Of a stretch of DNA of 64,000 nt, positions 11,432-20,856 are shown one piece after another. The stretch is taken from contig CAJZBQ010000023.1 in NCBI GenBank assembly GCA_914767885.1, positions 248,001-312,000 of the forward strand, read 5' to 3'. Source of the stretch: Blepharisma stoltei. Lineage: Eukaryota > Ciliophora > Heterotrichea > Heterotrichida > Blepharismidae. Positions within the stretch are counted from its first letter, which is position 1; the number at the start of each line of letters is the position of its first letter. The notes below the pieces were generated by a model. It was not told the origin of the DNA. It ran no database searches and was given only the letters and a program-made list of their open reading frames with translations. The translations under genes and the position numbers were made by a program.

Positions 11432-11955
11432 TTATTTTTCACAATTTTAAATTTTCAATCAAATTTTATTATAATTAATAATCTTATAGTTACTCCTACA
11501 ACTTTCTTTGTCAGATTTGTTTTAATATAAGAATTTTTTCAAAGTGCCCTAAAGGACAGAGATGGCTCAGAGGTAAGGCTTCTTTGATATATTTCTCTCT
11601 GAAGATGGGTGCTGCAGTGCAATATTTTCATGCCACAAAAAATTTTATATATCTCAAAAGTATCCAGTATGGTTTTATAAAATTTTACCAGAGTAAATAG
11701 AAATATCTAGCCTTTTATTAGTCGAGATAAAATATGTATTAAAATCTATTTATAGTTATAAATATTATGGGCATTTTAATCTAAATAATAATATTTTTAT
11801 TTTAGCTCTCCCCCAGATTAGTAACGATTATGTTTATTTTGAAAATTTTTTTGTGCAGTTTTAAGTTCATAAAACAAATGGTAATTTTATGTAAAACATT
11901 TTGAGATTTATGCAAAATAAAAAAAATGTAAAAATTCATTATTGATTGGAAGAGA
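11432..11955. other. Intergenic spacer
   Basis: AT-rich. One short GC-richer stretch at about 11545-11630 contains GATGGCTCAGAGGTAAGGC, which resembles a tRNA A box, but no cloverleaf forms around it. Nothing else supported. Confidence 0.35.
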
Positions 11956-12736
11956 TTAAGTCATTTCAATGCTGTCAGGGGCAACAGGATTATAAGAGTA
12001 GTAATTTTGAGCTTTATTTTGAGGATTATTCAGAGGCATATTCTGGGGATTATTCAGAGGAATATTTTGAGGATAGTTTTGAGGGAACTGCTGAGGAAAA
12101 CCCTGAGGAATCTGCTGAGGATAACCCTGGATCTGTTGAGGATAATTCTGAGTAATCTGTTGAGGGTAATTCTGATTAATCTGCTGAGGACGCTTACTAA
12201 CTTCTATTACAGTATTACCAACCTCTATTACAGTTGATGGGGCGAACTGATTATTATTAGTTGCTAATATTACTGTCCTGCCTGGGCCCTGGAAATATTG
12301 GGCCCTTCTTAATATTTGCATGCTTATTTGCGAAAACCCATAAAGCAAACACTGAGCCTGCATACGCTAAACCAATAAGTGAGCCTACAACTGGATCCTC
12401 ACAATTCCTTTTACAATTTCCAAGTACAGCAAAAAAATATATAATTGCCCAAATAATATTTATTATGACAAGGATAAGCGTGCATTTCAGGTAGCAAGAA
12501 TAGCAGTTTGTATAAGACATTTCGTTTGATGAGGCAAGGAATCCTAAAATGGCTGAAATGAGGTAGGGAAAGTACCAAGTTATGGCGGTAAAGATTAAAT
12601 CAGGAGGACTTTGCACAATAATTACTAAAGTAACTGGAAGAAAATACATAGTTAAAAATAGCCCTGCATCGTGTTTTACACTCCTTTTTGCAACTTCTAT
12701 ATCATAGTTGTTAAAAACAGACGATGATAGATCCAT
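11956..12736 (-). CDS. Multi-spanning membrane protein with PQ-rich tail (family copy B), apparent frameshift
   Basis: The start MDLSSSVFNNYDIEVAKRS matches the N termini of copies C and D. Four hydrophobic segments follow, with the family motifs FPYLISAILGFLASSNEMSYTNCYS and WVFANKHAN. The tail, read in another frame, is ILRRAQYFQGPG then repeats such as PQQITQNYPQQI and ends SIEMT. The two halves are out of frame by two bases near 12300-12312, where copies C and D carry an IES; here the site holds none. Either the gene is frameshifted or the IES was lost imprecisely. Confidence 0.65.
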
Positions 12737-13208
12737 TTATTTATTATAATTGACGTGGTGTTCATATGATTACTTGCTATTTTATAAAAGAAGTTAAAAA
12801 ATACATAAATGAGAAGAATTATTTCAGCACTTGATTTCTTAATTTGATGCTTCAATTCTATTTAAAAAATGTAGGAAATTTTAATTTTCTCTAGAAATAT
12901 GAGAATTAAAATAGATTAATAAAAATTATGCAACAATTTTGAATCAGCTTATATCACTCGAAAAATTGCAAATGAATTCACTATAACAGAAGCAATAAGT
13001 ATTGTAATATAAGAAAACTAGGCCAAATCTTCTTTAACTTATTATTTTTATCAATTAGAGTATTAAATCATAACTAATATGTCCAGCTATTTTTGAAATA
13101 GCTAAATAATGATATCAAAAATTATTAGAATTTAGAAGTGCAAAACGCGGAAAGCAGATTTTATTATTATTATTATGAGTGGTATCGCGCCCTAGGCGCC
13201 TTTAATTT
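12737..13208. other. Intergenic spacer
   Basis: AT-rich spacer. Position 13137 begins a short unit (AACGCGGAAAGCAGATTTTA) that recurs near 14038 and 14224. Confidence 0.35.
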
Positions 13209-14000
13209 TTATTTCCAAATTTCTTCTTTCAAATTCCTCCACTTATCATCAATTTTCCTGAATTTCTTAAATTTATACCATTTCTTGAATTTACGTCGAT
13301 TTTCCTTAATTTCTTTTTTTAGTTTTTCTTCAAATATTCATTTTTCCTCAGTTATTTTTAGTCTTTCCGCTGAAACTACACATTCTTTTTTGAGGCAGAA
13401 TTTTCTTCTCAACTGATCCTGAGTCTTATCTTCAGAACATTTGCTTTTATAAAATTTCTTCTCTCTTTGTGCTTTTCGATTTATTTTCTTTTTATTTCCA
13501 TATATATTTTTGAATTCCTTCATATTGCTTTTTTCGCGGCAAAACTTTCCCATGAGCTGAGCCTGAGTTCTGTCTCCAAAGCGCTTCTTTTCATCAAATT
13601 TCGCCTCTTTTTGTTCTTTTTCATCTATTTTCTTTTTATTTTTATTTTTATCCTCTTCATCTTCATATCCTTTTTCTCCATAGTCTCATTCCACACAGTC
13701 TTCACATCCAGTGCCCTCATCTGTGTGACATAAGTCTTGTGTTACGGCAAAAAGGGTATCAGCAAATTCTGAGTCTTCAATTTCATAATCTTCATCTTCA
13801 TAATATCATTCTGAGCAGTCTTTATTTTCCCTCTCAACCCTATCACACCCTCTGCACGCAAAATCTCCATCAATTAACAGAGAGAAGGCTAGATCGACAT
13901 CTCCTCTGCATAGATTTAGCGCTTCCACTGCATTTTCCATGTCAAAGCCTAAATTTGCAAGCGCTACTGCTTTTTCCAAGTTGGCATCATCCTCGACCAT
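13209..14000 (-). CDS. UBA-domain protein with long charged Lys/Glu-rich C terminus
   Basis: One uninterrupted frame of 263 codons with TGA as Trp at several sites (CSEWYYED, VEWDYGE, EKWIFEE). Residues about 8-45 form a ubiquitin-associated fold: LEKAVALANLGFDMENAVEALNL and GDVDLAFSLLIDG, with the M/LGF-type turn as LGF. A Cys-containing acidic linker follows (CRGCDRVERENKDC, CHTDEGTGCEDC), then a strongly basic coiled-coil tail with two similar KFCREK/KFCLKK blocks. UBA domains bind ubiquitin; the tail is not recognised. Confidence 0.7.
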
Positions 14001-14035
14001 TTTGCCTAAGAAAAAGATGAAAATTGAAAATCCGT

Positions 14036-14318
14036 AATATGGAAAGCAGATTTTACTATCTCTACAAGTACTCATGCTCCAGTTGTAATTTGAAGAAAAA
14101 TCTCCAGTAGAATTTAGAGAAAAATAAAATGCAAGATGGTAGTGCATATGCAAGATGGTGCAAGAAAATGTAAGTGCATACAAAATGGTACATGAAACGA
14201 ACTTCTCAGTTAAGAAAAAGTGCGAAACGCGGAAAGCACATTTTAGTTGTCCTACAAGTACTCATGTTCCAGTTGTAGTTTAAAGAAAAATGTTGAGTAG
14301 ACTTTGGAGAAAAATAAA
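14036..14318. repeat. Pair of ~90-bp direct repeats upstream of the UBA gene
   Basis: The block at about 14036-14118 and the block at about 14224-14318 share GGAAAGCA.ATTTTA, CTACAAGTACTCATG and CCAGTTGTA.TTT in the same order. The first 20 bp also occurs at 13137 inside the gene's 3' flank. Promoter-region duplication or a decayed element are both possible. Confidence 0.55.
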
Positions 14319-14527
14319 AAAAAATAACATAAATAAAATTAAAAAATATACACTTTAAAGAAAGAATAAAAACCTTGATTAACAAAAATTGAGTCTTTTA
14401 GCTCAATGATTCCTCTAATATTAAAGACTTATAGCTTCAGAAGGATTTTTATCTCCATGGGTTAAAATTTAATAAGTAGTCCCCAAAATAATTAATATTT
14501 CAATTTTAAAATGACATGCTAAAAAAT

Positions 14528-15010
14528 TTAGGTTTGTCAAAATTTTAATAAAATGGAATCAACACACCAATCCCAAGCAAGCCAGGAGGCAAAAGTGACA
14601 AAGGTCTTGCTTTCTCAAGCAGAAGGGAATCACCACAAAGGAATCTTATGTGCACTTCTAGCTCATATCAGATACTTCCTTCCCGATATCTTTCTATACT
14701 CTACTAAGTATGTTTCTTCTTGTGCCATTCGACCCGTTTTGTATAGGAAATAGGCTTCGCCGTCAATTCCAAACTTCATCGCTTTCAACGCAAATACCCG
14801 AAAAAAGCTATATTTAAATTTCTAATAAAATGTAGTTTAATATTTTTTATAAATTGATGATAAGTTAACCAAACCCGTTTTTATTGATTCTTTTAACTCA
14901 TTTAACACCTTTATCAGTCTTCTCAGCGCATTTTCTTTTCAAATCTTCCTGTTCCATAAGTTCTTTAAGTTCCGCACTGGTTAAATGGTAATTTTTAAGC
15001 AAAAGTCACC
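14528..15010 (-). CDS. Possible small gene with one TA-bounded IES, unrecognised
   Basis: On the minus strand a frame containing LTSAELKELMEQEDLKRKCAEK joins, by removing about 50 bp between TA sites near 14816 and 14871, to SFFRVFALKAMKFGIDGEAYF and then a Trp-rich tail ending at TAA 14528. The start codon is not resolved; an ATG near 15035 is in another frame. The unusual Trp density, partly from TGA, means it could be a chance frame. No family is recognised. Confidence 0.35.
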
Positions 15011-15061
15011 TCTTAAAGTTGATTTATATGATGACATTGAATATGTCTACACCTGCAGTTA

Positions 15062-15450
15062 ATGCTAGTGATGCTTGTGATACTAGTGCTGTTAATTTGG
15101 TAGTGTTGCTAGTGTTGCTAGTGTTGCTAGTGTTGCTAGTGTTGCTAGTGTTGCTAGTGTTGCTAGTGATGCTAGTATGCTAGTTTGGTAGTATTGCTAG
15201 TGTTGCTAGTGTTGCTAGTGTTGCTAGTGTTGCTAGTGTTGCTAGTGTTGCTAGTGTTGCTAGTGTTGCTAGTGTTGCTAGTGTTACTAGTGTTGCTAGT
15301 GTTGCTAGTGTTGCTAGTGTTGCTAGTGTTGCTAGTGTTGCTAGTGTTGCTAGTGTTGCTAGTGTTGCTAGTTTTGCTAGAATTACTGATGGTGCTAGCT
15401 CTTGATAAAATTGCCAATATTGCTGATGGTGCAAGTGTTGCTAGTGCTGC
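15062..15450. repeat. 9-bp satellite (GTTGCTAGT)n
   Basis: More than 30 tandem copies of GTTGCTAGT, nearly perfect between about 15105 and 15370, with degenerate flanking units containing GATGCTAGT and GTAGTGTTG. The unit length is a multiple of three, so all frames stay open (VLL, or NTS on the minus strand), but no start context or homology supports coding. Confidence 0.9.
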
Positions 15451-15828
15451 TATTATACTGAAAAGGAACTTTATATGAGGAAAGTAATAATTGTCTATGT
15501 TTTTGTATTCTGTTCTCTTGATTTTGCCTTCTCGGTCTGGGTACAGATAAAAATTTACCCATTGGAGTTTTTTCCTCCTGTTTTTAGCTCATATTTTTTT
15601 TTCCCAGAGATTTTAATCCCCTGTTGGGTTTTTTCCGCCGCATTTTGTAATTGGACAAAAATGTTTACATATATTTTAATCTTTTTATTGCAGATAAATG
15701 CATCTATATATGTGTAATTATTATTTGATTTGCTTAGTGATTACGCAGGCAAACATATATTTGCGCATCTTTAAACAATCAATAGCATTTATAATATTTT
15801 AATTTGTTTTTTTTTGGGGTTTTATCCT
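15451..15828. other. Intergenic spacer right of the satellite
   Basis: About 380 bp. The kelch-like gene at 16051 would be expected to continue here if the intervening element were simply inserted, but no matching coding sequence was found. Confidence 0.4.
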
Positions 15829-16047
15829 CTATTTTTGACCCTTTTTCCACACCCCCGGGTAAATTCTGCCGCCCCTCTTTTTTTGATGAGGGTAAATTCC
15901 GCCATTTTTGGAAACCGTCACTTTTTTGACGGCGGACTTTACCCCGGTAACGGTTTTGAGGGCTGCGGAATTTACCTCAGCGGGGTAAATTCCGCTAAAC
16001 CCTTTAAATTGGAACAAAATTTTTTGTTCCAATTTAAAGTGGGGGAG
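15829..16047. mobile_element. Composite of palindromes and a CTCCCCC-class (family 2) hairpin end
   Basis: The right end is the family-2 hairpin: CCCTTTAAATTGGAACAAAA facing its inverse, ending GGGGGAG then TGA. To the left lie several inverted copies of GGTAAATTCCGC, including GCGGAATTTACC facing GGTAAATTCCGC around 15965-15995. A matching left end with TGA was not found, so the element looks truncated or rearranged. Confidence 0.65.
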
Positions 16048-16050
16048 TGA

Positions 16051-16824
16051 GAAAGAGTCAATATCTATAGAATATTTCAAGAGAGAACGATTTCCTGGAA
16101 TTAAAAGGTTCCCATTGAATACTATGTTATGATATAGCTCAGTTTGAGGTGTCGGTGATAATTTAATCCACCGATACTCATCCAAATCAAATCTACTCGA
16201 ATAATTTAAATGATAGCTCATATAATTTCCTCCAAAGCAGTAGATAGATCTATTGAAATAAATAGCTGATTGGTAATAATGAGATACTCTATGAGGCAGC
16301 TCTTGAACTTGGTAATTTCTATCAATGATAATAGCTTGAAAAGAACTGTTGGATACATTATAGCAGAGCATTTCACCGTTTGGAAGCAAAGCAATGCGTG
16401 ATCTATATAATTTGTTTGAAATTTTCAACGCTTTTGTTTCTTCTCTTTCACTTTCAGTGTCATAAATGTATAAGTTGTTAGTAAATCTATCAATTTGATA
16501 AAGAGTAGTAATTTGGTGATAAGCTTTAACATATTCTTCATAAGCTTGACTCAGGCATGGATCAGCTGTGTTTTTCTGATTTTCATATAATGAGTAGATT
16601 TTCCTGAATTCTTGCTCTACATGTGCAGTATTTGGCATGCTTAAGATAGCAGATGCTTTAATTCTTAGCTGTTGGGGGTTTAACAATTGGTTAGATTTAT
16701 TTTGGTTGAACTGATTTTTAGCATCATTTATCTCATTATAAAGAGCTTCTTCAGTAGGATTTAGCTGAGAATTAAGCAACTTGAGATAATTAGGGGCTTT
16801 TGTATCCATATTATAAAATCCCAT
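16051..16824 (-). pseudogene. Kelch-like protein, 3' part cut off by an element (copy T)
   Basis: About 258 codons read from ATG 16824 (or MDTKAPNYL at 16809). The order of motifs matches the kelch-like genes G and H: QLLNPQQLRIKA, EQEFRKIYSLYE, LSQAYEEYVKAYHQITTLY, YDTESEREETK, then kelch-type blocks with YCFGGNY and RFDLDEYRWIKL. The frame stops being homologous at DSFS, where a family-2 element abuts. The expected C terminus (YLIE...YESEVG in copy H) is missing from the next 600 bp, so I call it truncated. The N-terminal part is not a known domain. Confidence 0.65.
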
Positions 16825-17501
16825 TAAATTTCCTATACTTTTATTTTTCTGAATAATTGATGTGTTTTCCTAAAAAAATTGGATTTTTAATAGTTTAGCT
16901 CACTTTCGTAGTTGAGTTAGAAATATTATTTTATCATGCTATCTCCTACCCCTTTTAGCTAAAAAAAAATTGCTTAAAAGGTTGTTAACTCTTTTTATAA
17001 TTATATAAATTAAACTGATTTAAAAATTAAAATATTAGGATAATAATTAAAAAAAAGGGACAAACAAAAAAGTTTTCTGCTCAGATCTTATTGTTGTAGA
17101 AAATAAATAAGGATTCACCAATTGAAAAACTTCAAAAGTCTATTAATTAACTTCAATAATAGCTAATTTTATATTACTTTAGCTCTACTTCCAAATTAAT
17201 AAAAGCAATGCTCAAATTTTTTCTAGCTACTGTAATCAAGTTGGAAATTTTGCGCTTCAATGAAGGGTGAGTTATTTTTTAAAATATTATATAAATTTTA
17301 TTTTTGCAATAACTTGAATGCTATCAAAGTTAGTTTATCCTTAAGTTTAATGTAATTAGCTGAATTTCACTATTATTATTATCTTTTTATCAAATTCTTT
17401 TATAAATAAATATTTATGTAAACTTATAACTTTGACTTATAGCAGAATTTCTGCAATCCTCTTATTTTAACAAAAACAAATACAGACATTTAACAAACCA
17501 C
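16825..17501. other. Intergenic spacer
   Basis: About 675 bp, strongly AT-rich. No supported gene or element. Confidence 0.4.
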
Positions 17502-17775
17502 TTAATCATCACTAGAATAGCAAATCTTAATTATCACAGTATCAAAAACAACAAAAAATCCAATCACAACTGCCCCAGATTTGATAGCAGCTCTAACAAC
17601 GACAGAATCTGAACTTTCAAGAATTTTAATGTATACCGATTTTCACATTCCTGCCCATCAAAATGTCCTTTATTGCTTCCATGCTATCTTCTATTTTTCC
17701 GCAATCTTCTACAAACTCTCCACAGCTTTCGGCACCCTTCACTTCTGCTTAACTATTTCGTTTGTTGTTTGGCAT
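17502..17775 (-). CDS. Possible small coding relic, unrecognised
   Basis: Minus-strand pieces read AEVKGAESCGEFVEDCGKIED then SMEAIKDILMGRNVKI, and in a second frame DSVVVRAAIKSGAVVIGFF with a hydrophobic run, ending at TAA 17502. Joining them needs a 28-nt intron or a frameshift near 17615, and a TAA follows the first eight codons. It may be a broken gene. The plus-strand frame over it is a shadow. Confidence 0.3.
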
Positions 17776-17963
17776 AATGCATCTGCATTTAAATAAAAAT
17801 AAAATATTTATGTAAAATATATTTTAATCACTAAAAAGAGGGTTAATTTCAAAAATTAAGAATTTTCTAATGGTTCTTGCTAACCAAGAGGCGTAAAAGT
17901 TTAACACTCTAATTAATTACTACTTAAAATAATTATTCTATAATCTGAAAGAGAAAAGATATC

Positions 17964-19994
17964 TTAAGCTATTACAATGTTGTCAGGATAATATTGAGCA
18001 TAATGCTGAGGATATTTACCAATTTCTATTCCAGATGCAGGGAAGAACTGGCCATTAGTAGATAATCCTCCTGTCATATTTGGATTTTGGAAATACTGGA
18101 CTTTTCTTGATATTCCTATATAAAGCGGAAAGAAAATTTTAATATTTTGGCTAAACTTATTAATAATAAAATTTTGATAGATTAAATAATATAAAATCTT
18201 CAATGTTTTTATTATACTTTATTAAGTCTTTTAAGCTATTTGCATGCTTGTTTGCAAAACACCATAAAATAATCGCTGAAACTGAGTATACTAAGCATAG
18301 AAATGCTAAAAAAAATAAAAGCACAACTATGGAAATATCAGCCGCCATCCTTCCCCCGGACTGGTCTCTACTCACTGCAAATAGCAGAAAAATAAAAATC
18401 AATACAACTATTGTAGTGCCTGTAATGATGTATATTAAAGTGCACTTTAGCATTCCAGAATAGCAGTTTAGGTAACACATTTCTTTCGATGAGGCAAGAA
18501 ATCCTAAGACAGCTGCAAGTCAGTAGGGATGGAATTGAATTTTATCCGTCTTTGATTAAATATAAATGGGACCTCAATATAAAAGCTTCCAAATAATTTA
18601 AGGAAAAATAATTAATTTCATAATAGGAATAATAGATAGCTTTTTTAAAATTAGTAAACGGAATTTGATATTATTTTTAGGCTTGAGTCAATATATTAAT
18701 AAATTTAAGCATCTGCAATAGTTTTACTTATCTATTTTTATCTAAAGCTTATTTAATTAGTGCATCATATGCATTTTTTAAATGAATTTTTATTTATGGT
18801 TTACTAATTTATAATCCTAATATCTTTTTTATTCATAGATGCTTATCTATAATTTTAATGAATTCCTGTCTAAAAAAAAGTGTATCTAGGAAATTAGATA
18901 ATAAAAAATGGCATTGAAAATTATATTATATAGTTTCAAATTTAATCTTATTCTTAATTAGCAAATCGTGCTTCTTGTTTAAAGTCTTCATCCAAGGTGC
19001 AGCTTTGTGTGGTTCGCTCAGCTGTGTACAAGCTCCCTAGGGTATCGACAACAACAAGATAGTATTTCTTTCCTCCAGCCTGGTTATTAAGCAGCTTCAG
19101 AAACCTAGAGTGCACAGCTTAGGCACTTGAAGGCTTGCTGATTGAGTTCACACAGGTTTCTACCAGAAAATTGAAAACAGATTTTCTAGTCAACTTTGGC
19201 TGAAAAGGGAAACTAGAAGCCAATGGTGCAACTCTTGGTACCGCGCTGGATAATTGCCTGACAGGCCTGGTGCGCATTCAGACTTTTGCTAGCCTTGCCC
19301 TTTCCTGTTTCGCAATCCTTCTTCCGTGAGGAAAAAAAAACTAAATTCTAAAAAAATTAAAAAACAGACTCTGCCATCTGCAAATAGTTTATAGGCAAAG
19401 TCTATATATAGCCAGATATGAGTTATCAAATGACGAGCTTCTCTCTAGTTAGTTCAGTTGGTTTGACAAGCCTGAGTTGTCCCAACCAGCTGAAGAGAGG
19501 AGCTTTCCATTAGATAGTCAATATCTGGCTGCCTTAAGGCTTTACCTATATTAGCTTTACTGCTTTTTCTGAACTAGTAAAAATCTAGCCAAGTATAATT
19601 AAATATATACTAGAAGTTGGTTTATAGAAGTTCTAATCCGAGATGAGACGCCATATTTAATTATATCGTTTCAAATCTTATTAAATATAGTTAGAACGTA
19701 AGCGGGTGGGTGCGTTTTTACTTAACCATAGGGAGAGTATATAATAGAGATCCAAAAAATAAGCTCAATAGAGTATTTGTGGATACCTGTAAAAATAGTC
19801 AGGAGGTTTGGAATAAAATATAGCACTAAAAATAACCATGAGTCACATTTTATAGTATTTTATAGTGAAATTATTTTAAAAATTACATTTTTATTAAATG
19901 AAATTCTTCAGAATTAAATTAATTTAAAATAGTATATACTTCTTTTTGCAGCCTCTATATCGTAGTTGTAAAAAGAAGATGAGGATGGATCCAT
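17964..19994 (-). CDS. Multi-spanning membrane protein (family copy C) split by three IESs
   Basis: Removing 18113-18221, 18526-19730 and 19853-19936 gives 210 codons. Order: MDPSSSSFYNYDIEAAKRS, then IKCDSWLFLVLYFIP (TM1), WISIIYSPYW (TM2, Trp as TGA), LGFLASSKEMCYLNCYSGMLKC, two more hydrophobic segments, LWCFANKHANSLKDL, then ISRKVQYFQNPNMTGG and a short tail ending NIVIA. The parts align motif by motif with copies B and D. Function unknown. The gene spans 2 kb of germline DNA for a 0.63-kb product. Confidence 0.8.
18113..18221. other. TA-bounded IES in copy C (109 bp), tail site
   Basis: TA at 18111-18112 and 18220-18221. Removal joins KDLI to SRKVQYF. The position equals that of the 305-bp IES in copy D. 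Confidence 0.72.
18980..19330 (-). mobile_element. Decayed SINE-like fragment inside the large IES
   Basis: GC-richer island. GAAAATTGAAAACAGATTTT followed by CTAGTCAACTTTGGCTGA parallels a stretch at about 59790-59835 in the SINE-like copy of the protease gene. No tail or target duplication is recognisable. Confidence 0.45.
19390..19550. mobile_element. Foldback element (TATAG class) nested in the large IES
   Basis: Begins TATAGGCAAAG and ends CTTTACCTATA. The arms pair through TAGCCAGATAT/ATATCTGGCT and AGCTTCTCTC/GAGAGGAGCT around a CAGTTGG/CCAACCAG centre. TA flanks. Confidence 0.75.
19853..19936. other. TA-bounded IES in copy C (84 bp), N-terminal site
   Basis: TA at 19851-19852 and 19935-19936. 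Removal joins AAKRSI to KCDSW. The site is the same as that of the 513-bp IES in copy D. Confidence 0.75.
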
Positions 19995-20571
19995 TTAATT
20001 TAATTACTATTAAAATTTAGCTTTTAAAGAATTTTTTATGCAGCTGAATACATAAAAAGAATATTAAGTCAAATTTAATGCCCTTCCAAAAAGACCATAA
20101 CTCTGTCACTTAGAATTACAGAAAAGAAAATTATAATGAGGCAAATAGCGATAAATTCCTAAGCCAGACAGGAAAGAACTCCAAACAGGTCAGAGGCTCA
20201 GTAGCTAAAATTAATAATTCTTAATCCTTAATGTATACTTTTGATATCTTATTTACGTTTTCTATTTATTTCTGATATAAGTTGTGAAATAAAAATGCAT
20301 GGATTTGCGCAGAATGAGTTGATTATGCTCTTATTTGCATGAAAAAACATCAAAGCTTTCACTTAGTCCAAAAAATATCTTTTGCTTATAGAATTTCTTT
20401 GATTTAAACATTCTATAACTGATAAATCCTTCTTATTATCTGAATTATATATCGCTAGATAAGAATTTTGAGTATAACTCGATAATTATCTATTCAGAGA
20501 AATTTTAGTCTTGAATTGATAAAATTAGCCTATAAGTTTTAAATAAAAGTATATATATAAATTAATTGTTA
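19995..20571. other. Intergenic spacer
   Basis: AT-rich, no supported feature. Confidence 0.4.
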
Positions 20572-20806
20572 TATATAGGAATTGCCCGAGGATGGCGCTA
20601 TCTTGCACCATCCTCGGGCAATTCAAAAAATGGCCCCACACCGGGAATCGAACCCACGTGTGGGGCCATTTTTGGTGCGTGTAAGTCGATGTTGGCCACA
20701 CACCAAAAATGGCCCCACACGTGGGTTCGATTCCTAGTGTGGGGCCATTTTTGAATTGCCCGAGGATGGCGCAAGATAGCGCCATCCTCGGACAATTGCT
20801 ATATAT
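20572..20806. mobile_element. Foldback element with two nested hairpins and B-box-like core
   Basis: Outer arms carry TTGCCCGAGGATGGCGC and its inverse, flanked by TATATAG ends. Inner arms carry AATGGCCCCACAC and inverse. The core has GGTTCGATTCC, a perfect match to the Pol III B-box consensus, on one arm and a close inverse on the other. TA flanks. Noncoding; reading frames across it are symmetric by-products. Related to 39688-39912 and to the minimal hairpin at 47672-47727. Confidence 0.88.
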
Positions 20807-20856
20807 TTAATCGGCATTCAAATTTGAATAATAAATATTTTTTATTTAACTCTACT

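Larger units (their letters stand above)
18526..19730. other. Large composite IES in copy C (1205 bp)
   Basis: TA at 18524-18525 and 19729-19730. Excision joins IIYSP to YWLAAVLGFLASS, rebuilding TM2 as in copies B and D. Inside lie a decayed SINE-like fragment (about 18980-19330) and a complete foldback element (19390-19550), so it is a nest of insertions removed as one unit or stepwise. Confidence 0.75.

Noticed and set aside
11545-11630. tRNA gene suggested by an A-box-like string
   Set aside because: No B box at the right distance and no cloverleaf.
15172-15478. Open frames across the 9-bp satellite (VLL, NTS or TLA repeats)
   Set aside because: The unit length is a multiple of three so every frame stays open; no start context or flanking domain.
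20525-20795. Several overlapping symmetric frames
   Set aside because: Caused by the foldback element at 20572-20806; no coding evidence.
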